From: Sinorhizobium sp. 6-70
GTDB taxonomy: Bacteria; Pseudomonadota; Alphaproteobacteria; Rhizobiales; Rhizobiaceae
Reading direction: 5' to 3'
Assembly (NCBI RefSeq): GCF_030124375.1
Contig: NZ_JASKLS010000002.1
Location: 325,802 to 389,801 of the forward strand
Length of the DNA: 64,000 bases
The position numbers and the translations under genes are program-made. Numbering within the stretch: position 1 is the first letter of the stretch; each line of letters opens with the position of its first letter. This document shows, piece after piece, positions 59,724 through 64,000 of this stretch. Under the pieces are notes generated by a model. It did no database searches and was not told the origin of the DNA. It saw nothing but the letters and a program-made list of their open reading frames with translations.

Positions 59724-59754
59724 GCCTCGGCGGCGGCTCAGCGGCCGCCGAGGC
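59724..59754. terminator. Bidirectional hairpin between hsp20 and glycerate kinase genes
   Basis: GCCTCGGCGGC (59724-59734) and GCCGCCGAGGC (59744-59754) are perfect 11-bp complements with a 9-nt loop between convergent stops. Confidence 0.7.
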
Positions 59755-59768
59755 GCTTGAGCACCACA

Positions 59769-61037
59769 CTACTGCACGAGGATCGCTCGGAAATCGTTGA
59801 CATTGGTGCCCGTCGGTCCCGGCTTGAATATATCGTCAAGTGCATCGAAAGCCGTCCAGCTATCGTTGCATTGGAGCAGTGCTGTCGGGTCCAGCCGATG
59901 CCCCCTGAGCCGGGCAATCGTCGTGCCGTCGGCAAAGGCGCCGGCATTGTCTTCCGAGCCGTCGATCCCATCGGTGTCGGCAGCCAGTGCAGAAACGCCA
60001 TGGACGCCGTCAATACCGAGCGCCAGCGACAGCAGGAATTCGCCGTTGCGCCCGCCCTTTCCTTCACCTTTGATGGTCACCGTCGTTTCGCCACCCGAAA
60101 GGACGACGACCGGCTTCGAGAACGGGCGGCTGCGGAAGGCAACTTCGCGCGCGATCGCGGCATGGACGCGCCCCACCTCGCGCGCTTCGCCTTCAATCGC
60201 GTCGGAAAGGATGATCGCGTCGATCCCGGCCTCGCGGGCGCGCGCGGCCGCAGCCTCCAGCGAGACGGTCGCCGAGGCGATCAGGCGTACTTCGTTTCGG
60301 AGAAACCTCGGATCGGACGGCGTCGGCGCGTCCGCAGCATCCGCCGCCAGCCACTCAATGACCTTTTCCGGCAATGACAACCCGTAACGCTCGACAATTT
60401 TCAAGGCGTCCCCGCGCGTGCTTTCGTCGGCGATCGTCGGGCCGGAGGCGACCAGCGCCGGATCGTCGCCCGGGATGTCGGAGACGACAAGCGAAACGAC
60501 TTTTGCAGGATAGGCCGCCGCCGCGAGCCTGCCGCCCTTGATCGTCGATACATGCTTACGCACGCAGTTCATGGCGCTGATCGGCGCGCCGGAGGCGAGA
60601 AGAGCGCGATTGACGGCGATTTCATCCTGCAACGACAGGCCGGACGGTGGCGAAGGCAGGAGCGCGGAGCCGCCGCCGCTGATCAGCGCCACCACGAGAT
60701 CGTCCTTGGTCAGGCCGCGAACCTCGGCGAGAAGGCGTTTCGAGGCGTGCAGGCCGCTTTCGTCCGGCACGGGATGGGCGGCCTCCAGCACCTCGATGCG
60801 TTCGCAATGAACGCCGAAACCGTAACGCGTGACGACGGCACCGCTCAGCGGACCGCGCCACACATTCTCGAAGGCCCGCGCCATTTGCGCGGCGCCCTTC
60901 CCTGCTCCGACGACAATCGTCCGCCCCTTCGGCCTTTCCGGCAGGTTGGAGGCGATGACGAGGGCAGGATCGGCAGCGGCAACGGCCGAAGTGAACAGCG
61001 TTTCGAGAAAGGCGCGCGGGTCGGCGATCGGTGCCAC
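59769..61037 (-). CDS. Glycerate 2-kinase (MOFRL/TtuD family)
   Basis: 422 residues. It phosphorylates glycerate to 2-phosphoglycerate; older names include hydroxypyruvate reductase TtuD. Markers are GRTIVVGAGKGAAQMARAFE, VVALISGGGSALLPSPPSG, MNCVRKHVSTIKGGRLAAAA, SDIPGDDPALVASGPT and the C-terminal MOFRL region with GGRNGEFLLSLALGIDG. The start is GTG at 61037 after CAGGGAGA; the open frame to 61151 contains no supported start. It is the last gene of the gcl-hyi-glxR run and completes glyoxylate conversion to a glycolytic intermediate. Confidence 0.9.
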   Translation of the reverse strand: MAPIADPRAFLETLFTSAVAAADPALVIASNLPERPKGRTIVVGAGKGAAQMARAFENVWRGPLSGAVVTRYGFGVHCERIEVLEAAHPVPDESGLHASKRLLAEVRGLTKDDLVVALISGGGSALLPSPPSGLSLQDEIAVNRALLASGAPISAMNCVRKHVSTIKGGRLAAAAYPAKVVSLVVSDIPGDDPALVASGPTIADESTRGDALKIVERYGLSLPEKVIEWLAADAADAPTPSDPRFLRNEVRLIASATVSLEAAAARAREAGIDAIILSDAIEGEAREVGRVHAAIAREVAFRSRPFSKPVVVLSGGETTVTIKGEGKGGRNGEFLLSLALGIDGVHGVSALAADTDGIDGSEDNAGAFADGTTIARLRGHRLDPTALLQCNDSWTAFDALDDIFKPGPTGTNVNDFRAILVQ

Positions 61038-61060
61038 GTGTATGTCTCCCTGAAAATGAA

Positions 61061-61086
61061 GGGCGGCGGCCTCCTCACCGCCGCCC
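61061..61086 (-). other. Stem-loop between glxR and the glycerate kinase gene
   Basis: GGGCGGCGG (61061-61069) and CCGCCGCCC (61078-61086) form a perfect 9-bp stem with an 8-nt loop in the 106-bp gap. No U-tract follows on the minus strand, so it is more likely a partial terminator or stability element inside the operon than its end. Confidence 0.5.
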
Positions 61087-61143
61087 CACGGATGAACGTT
61101 CAACGGCTTCTTCGAAGCCCGTGAAACGCTCTGCCCCTTGAAC

Positions 61144-62028
61144 CTACGCAACCTGATGGTTGGCCATCCGCTCGAGCGCCCGAACGAGGCCGGAATGGTC
61201 GAGCCCGCTGTCGCCGTTAGCGGCGCAATTGTTGAAGAGCTCCTGGGTGGCCGCCGTGTTCGGCAGCGAAATGCCGAGGCTCTTTGCTCCCTGCAGCGCC
61301 AGATTGAGATCTTTCTGGTGCAGCGAGATGCGGAAGCCGGGATCGAAGGTGCGCTTGATCATCCGGTCGCCATGGACCTCGAGAATGCGCGAGGAGGCAA
61401 AGCCGCCCATCAGCGCCTCGCGCACCCGCGCCGGATCGGCGCCGGCCTTGGAGGCGAAAACCAATGCTTCAGAGACCGCCTCGATCGTCAGAGCAACGAT
61501 GATCTGGTTGGCAACCTTGGTGACCTGGCCGTCGCCGCAATCGCCGACAAGGGTGATGTTCTTGCCCATTAGCTTGAACAGCGGCAGGGCACGATCGAAC
61601 GATTCCTGCGAGCCACCGGCCATGATGCTGAGCGAGGCATTCCTTGCCCCGACTTCACCGCCGGAAACCGGAGCGTCGATGTATTCCGCCCCCGTTTCGC
61701 GAACCTTCCTGGCGAATTCCTTCGTTTCGATCGGTGAGATCGAGCTCATGTCGATGACGAGCTTGCCCCTGCCGAGACCGTAGAAGACGCCATTCTCGCC
61801 GAAGAGGACATCCTTCACTTCCGGCGTGTCCGGCAGCATCAGAATGATCGTATCGACGGTCTCGGCGAGCGCCTTCGGCGTCTCGACAAATCTGAGGCCG
61901 TTATCGACGAGCTCCTGGCGCGGCGGGATGGCGAATTTCGACGTGATGATCGTATGTCCGGCATCCTGCAGGTGACGCGCCATCGGCGTGCCCATGATAC
62001 CCAGTCCAATGAAACCGATAGATGCCAT
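61144..62028 (-). CDS. glxR: 2-hydroxy-3-oxopropionate (tartronate semialdehyde) reductase
   Basis: 294 residues, beta-hydroxyacid dehydrogenase family. The NAD(P) motif is GFIGLGIMGTPMARHL; substrate loop DAPVSGGEVGARNASLSIMA; catalytic Lys in GDGQVTKVANQIIVALTIEA. It reduces tartronate semialdehyde, the product of Gcl, to glycerate. ATG 62028 is the natural start; the frame runs on into hyi by chance. It lies 5 bp after hyi. Confidence 0.93.
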   Translation of the reverse strand: MASIGFIGLGIMGTPMARHLQDAGHTIITSKFAIPPRQELVDNGLRFVETPKALAETVDTIILMLPDTPEVKDVLFGENGVFYGLGRGKLVIDMSSISPIETKEFARKVRETGAEYIDAPVSGGEVGARNASLSIMAGGSQESFDRALPLFKLMGKNITLVGDCGDGQVTKVANQIIVALTIEAVSEALVFASKAGADPARVREALMGGFASSRILEVHGDRMIKRTFDPGFRISLHQKDLNLALQGAKSLGISLPNTAATQELFNNCAANGDSGLDHSGLVRALERMANHQVA

Positions 62029-62033
62029 CGTGC

Positions 62034-62843
62034 TTAGCTCCTGATTTTGATGATGTCTGCGGACTGCTTGCACTCGGCACTCCGCCAGCCCAGCCCCTCG
62101 GCCGTCGTCGTCCGCGGCTTGTATTCGCAACCGACCCAGCCGTCGTAGCCGGCCGCCTCCAGCGCGTCGAAGACGAAGGGATAGTTGATCTCACCGGTGC
62201 CAGGCTCATTACGACCCGGATTGTCGGCAAGCTGGACGTGGACGATACGGTCAGCGAAGCGCTTGTAGGTGCCAACCAATTCACCCTGCGTGCGCTGCTG
62301 GTGATAAAGATCGTACTGGATGAAGAGGTTGTCGCTGCCGACCTCGGCGATGATCGAGGCCGCCTGCTCGACGGTGTTGAGATAAAAGCCCGGAATATCG
62401 AAGCGGTTGATCGGCTCGATCAGGAGGCGGATGCCGTGCTTGCCGAGTTCGGTTGCCGCGAGCTTCAGGTTCGCAACCAGCGTCGTGCGCAGGATATTGT
62501 CGGAAACGCCGTCCGGCGCGATGCCGACGAGGCAATTGACCTGCCTGCAATCGAGCGCGGTCGCGTAGTCGATAGCGGTCGCAACGCCCTTGCGGAATTC
62601 GTCGATCCGGTCCGGAAGAATGGCGATGCCGCGCTCGCCGCGCGCCCAGTTGCCGGCGGGCAGGTTGTGCAGAACCTGGATCAAGCCATTGCGGTCGAGC
62701 GCGGCACGCAGCGCCATCTTCTCGAACTCATAGGGGAAAAGATACTCCACCCCCTCGAAACCCGCCTTGGCGGCCAGCGCAAAGCGATCGAGGAACGGCG
62801 CCTCGTTGAACAGCATGGTCAGGTTCGCAGCGAATCTCGGCAT
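62034..62843 (-). CDS. hyi: Hydroxypyruvate isomerase
   Basis: 269 residues, TIM-barrel of the xylose isomerase-like family. Typical features are ANLTMLFNEAPFLDRFALAA, FEGVEYLFPYEFE, LLIEPINRFDIPGFYLNT and HVQLADNPGRNEPGTGEINY, which hold the metal-binding Glu, Asp and His residues. It interconverts hydroxypyruvate and tartronate semialdehyde. It sits between gcl (68 bp) and glxR (5 bp) in the standard order. Confidence 0.92.
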   Translation of the reverse strand: MPRFAANLTMLFNEAPFLDRFALAAKAGFEGVEYLFPYEFEKMALRAALDRNGLIQVLHNLPAGNWARGERGIAILPDRIDEFRKGVATAIDYATALDCRQVNCLVGIAPDGVSDNILRTTLVANLKLAATELGKHGIRLLIEPINRFDIPGFYLNTVEQAASIIAEVGSDNLFIQYDLYHQQRTQGELVGTYKRFADRIVHVQLADNPGRNEPGTGEINYPFVFDALEAAGYDGWVGCEYKPRTTTAEGLGWRSAECKQSADIIKIRS

Positions 62844-62911
62844 GCGATTGTTCCTCCTGGAAGTTGGTACGGGACGCGGGCGGAAAAACCGCGCACACTT
62901 TCGTGATTTTT

Positions 62912-64000
62912 TCAGTCGAGAAGGGCGGCGATGGCCGTCGGCACGTCCTCACCGCGCGCGGCGAGTTCCTCGAACTCGACGACGGCGTTGATGTCAGCGC
63001 CCATGGCGATGTTCGTCACGCGCTCGAGGATGAACTCGATGACGACCGGGACTCGATGTTCGTCCATCAGCGCCCGCGCCTTTTCGAAGGCTTCGGCGAA
63101 TTCATTGGGGCTGCGGACGCGGATCGCCTTGCAGCCGAGGCCTTCGGCGACTGCGACGTGGTCGACGCCGTAACCTTTCTGTGCATCGCCGTTGGCATTG
63201 ATGTTGTCGAAGGCGAGGCTCACCTCGAAATCCATATTGAAGCCACGCTGCGCCTGCCGGATGAGGCCGAGATAGGAGTTGTTCACGACCACATGCAGGT
63301 AGGGCAGCTTGTGCTGCGCACCGACGGCCAACTCCTCGATCAGGAACTGGAAATCATAGTCACCGGAGAGCGCGACGATCGGCCGATCCGGATCCGCAGC
63401 CCTGACACCGAGTGCCGCCGGCAGCGTCCAGCCGAGCGGACCCGCCTGGCCGCAATTGATCCAGTTGCGCGGCTTATAGACGTGCAGGAACTGCGCACCG
63501 GCGATCTGGCTGAGGCCGATGGTCGAAACGTAGCAAGTGTCGCGGCCAAAGGCGCGGTTCATTTCCTCGTAAACGCGCTGCGGCTTGAGCGGCGTCTGGT
63601 CGAAGTGGGTTTTGCGCAGCATGGTGCGCTTGCGCTCGCGGCACTCTTCCGCCCAGCCCGACCAGTCGCACAATTTGCCGGCGGTCTTCCATTCGGTGGC
63701 AACGTCGAGGAAGAGCTTGAGCGCCGCGCCCGCATCCGAAACGATGCCGAAATCCGGGGCGAAGACACGGCCGATCTGCGTCGGCTCGATATCGACATGA
63801 ATGAACTTGCGGCCTTCGGTATAGGTCGGGACATTGCCCGTGTGGCGGTTGGCCCAGCGATTGCCGACGCCGAGCACGAAGTCGGATGCGAGCAGCGTCG
63901 CGTTGCCGTAGCGATGCGACGTCTGCAGGCCGCACATGCCGGCCATCAGCGGGTGGTCGTCCGGGATCGTGCCCCAGCCCATCAATGTCGGAATGACCGG
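62912..64000 (-). CDS. gcl: Glyoxylate carboligase (N-terminus beyond window)
   Basis: The last 362 residues of a thiamin-diphosphate enzyme of about 590. It joins two glyoxylates into tartronate semialdehyde with CO2 release. Visible parts are the central domain ([39 protein letters not shown]) and the ThDP domain ([40 protein letters not shown] with the metal Asp, [15 protein letters not shown]). It is cut by the right edge; the frame continues upstream through PVIPT. It heads the visible part of the glyoxylate-to-glycerate operon. Confidence 0.94.
   Translation of the reverse strand, partial: PVIPTLMGWGTIPDDHPLMAGMCGLQTSHRYGNATLLASDFVLGVGNRWANRHTGNVPTYTEGRKFIHVDIEPTQIGRVFAPDFGIVSDAGAALKLFLDVATEWKTAGKLCDWSGWAEECRERKRTMLRKTHFDQTPLKPQRVYEEMNRAFGRDTCYVSTIGLSQIAGAQFLHVYKPRNWINCGQAGPLGWTLPAALGVRAADPDRPIVALSGDYDFQFLIEELAVGAQHKLPYLHVVVNNSYLGLIRQAQRGFNMDFEVSLAFDNINANGDAQKGYGVDHVAVAEGLGCKAIRVRSPNEFAEAFEKARALMDEHRVPVVIEFILERVTNIAMGADINAVVEFEELAARGEDVPTAIAALLD

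Noticed and set aside
1..64000. tRNA, rRNA, CRISPR, insertion sequence, prophage, integrase or attachment site
   Set aside because: Read through on both strands; no direct-repeat array, transposase or integrase frame, terminal inverted repeats or tRNA-like cloverleaf was recognised.

Overview
The window is GC-rich (long open frames on the wrong strand almost everywhere), densely packed and single-copy. It has no rRNA, tRNA, insertion sequence, phage gene or CRISPR array. The families and their pairings point to a Rhizobiaceae genome, most likely Sinorhizobium/Ensifer: ehu/eut ectoine genes, many ABC importers each with its own local regulator, an alpha2-macroglobulin/PbpC pair, a ROSE-controlled small heat-shock gene, DUF982, and gcl-hyi-glxR-glycerate kinase. 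The catabolic, accessory-like content would suit a chromid or megaplasmid. That placement is inference; no replicon marker is present.

Layout. 1-3.9 kb: edge-truncated SDR, RpiR regulator and RidA, divergent from an NTF2-like protein and an M81 (MlrC-like) metallopeptidase; substrate unknown. 3.9-23.9 kb: the main system, an ectoine/hydroxyectoine island in two divergent units around a 190-bp control region. Leftward it carries two ectoine-hydrolase-like M24 proteins, soxBDAG (heterotetrameric sarcosine oxidase), eutB, eutC, eutD, eutE and purU. Rightward it carries ehuBCDA, a GntR/FCD regulator, an AsnC regulator, doeC and doeD. 24-30 kb: a VOC protein and a CUT1 sugar importer with a Gfo/Idh oxidoreductase. 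30-34 kb: a YehZYXW-type osmoprotectant importer. 34-38 kb: DUF4126 plus FAD oxidoreductase, dimethylargininase, a CMD-like protein and an OsmC-like protein. 38-45 kb: a peptide/opine-type importer split around a control region, with XRE-cupin and GAF proteins. 45-50 kb: deoR, deoC, a double-domain aldehyde dehydrogenase and an RbsD/FucU-type protein. 50-58 kb: alpha2-macroglobulin and PbpC. 58-60 kb: DUF982 and two Hsp20 genes, the first behind a RpoH-like promoter and a ROSE RNA thermometer. 60-64 kb: gcl (cut by the right edge), hyi, glxR and glycerate 2-kinase.

How they fit. EhuBCDA imports ectoines. EutD opens the ring and EutE deacetylates the product to diaminobutyrate. DoeD transaminates this to aspartate semialdehyde, and DoeC oxidises it to aspartate. 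EutB and EutC are normally used for hydroxyectoine, but the usual partner eutA is not in the window, nor is the MocR-type regulator EnuR. Instead the left operon contains a complete folate-dependent sarcosine-oxidase module, purU to drain one-carbon units, and two extra ectoine-hydrolase relatives. This is the most unusual arrangement here and may mark a pathway for an N-methylated or otherwise modified ectoine-like solute. Three GT-NN-AC repeats lie in the divergent control region, two of them over the predicted -10 elements, and are good candidates for the GntR operator.
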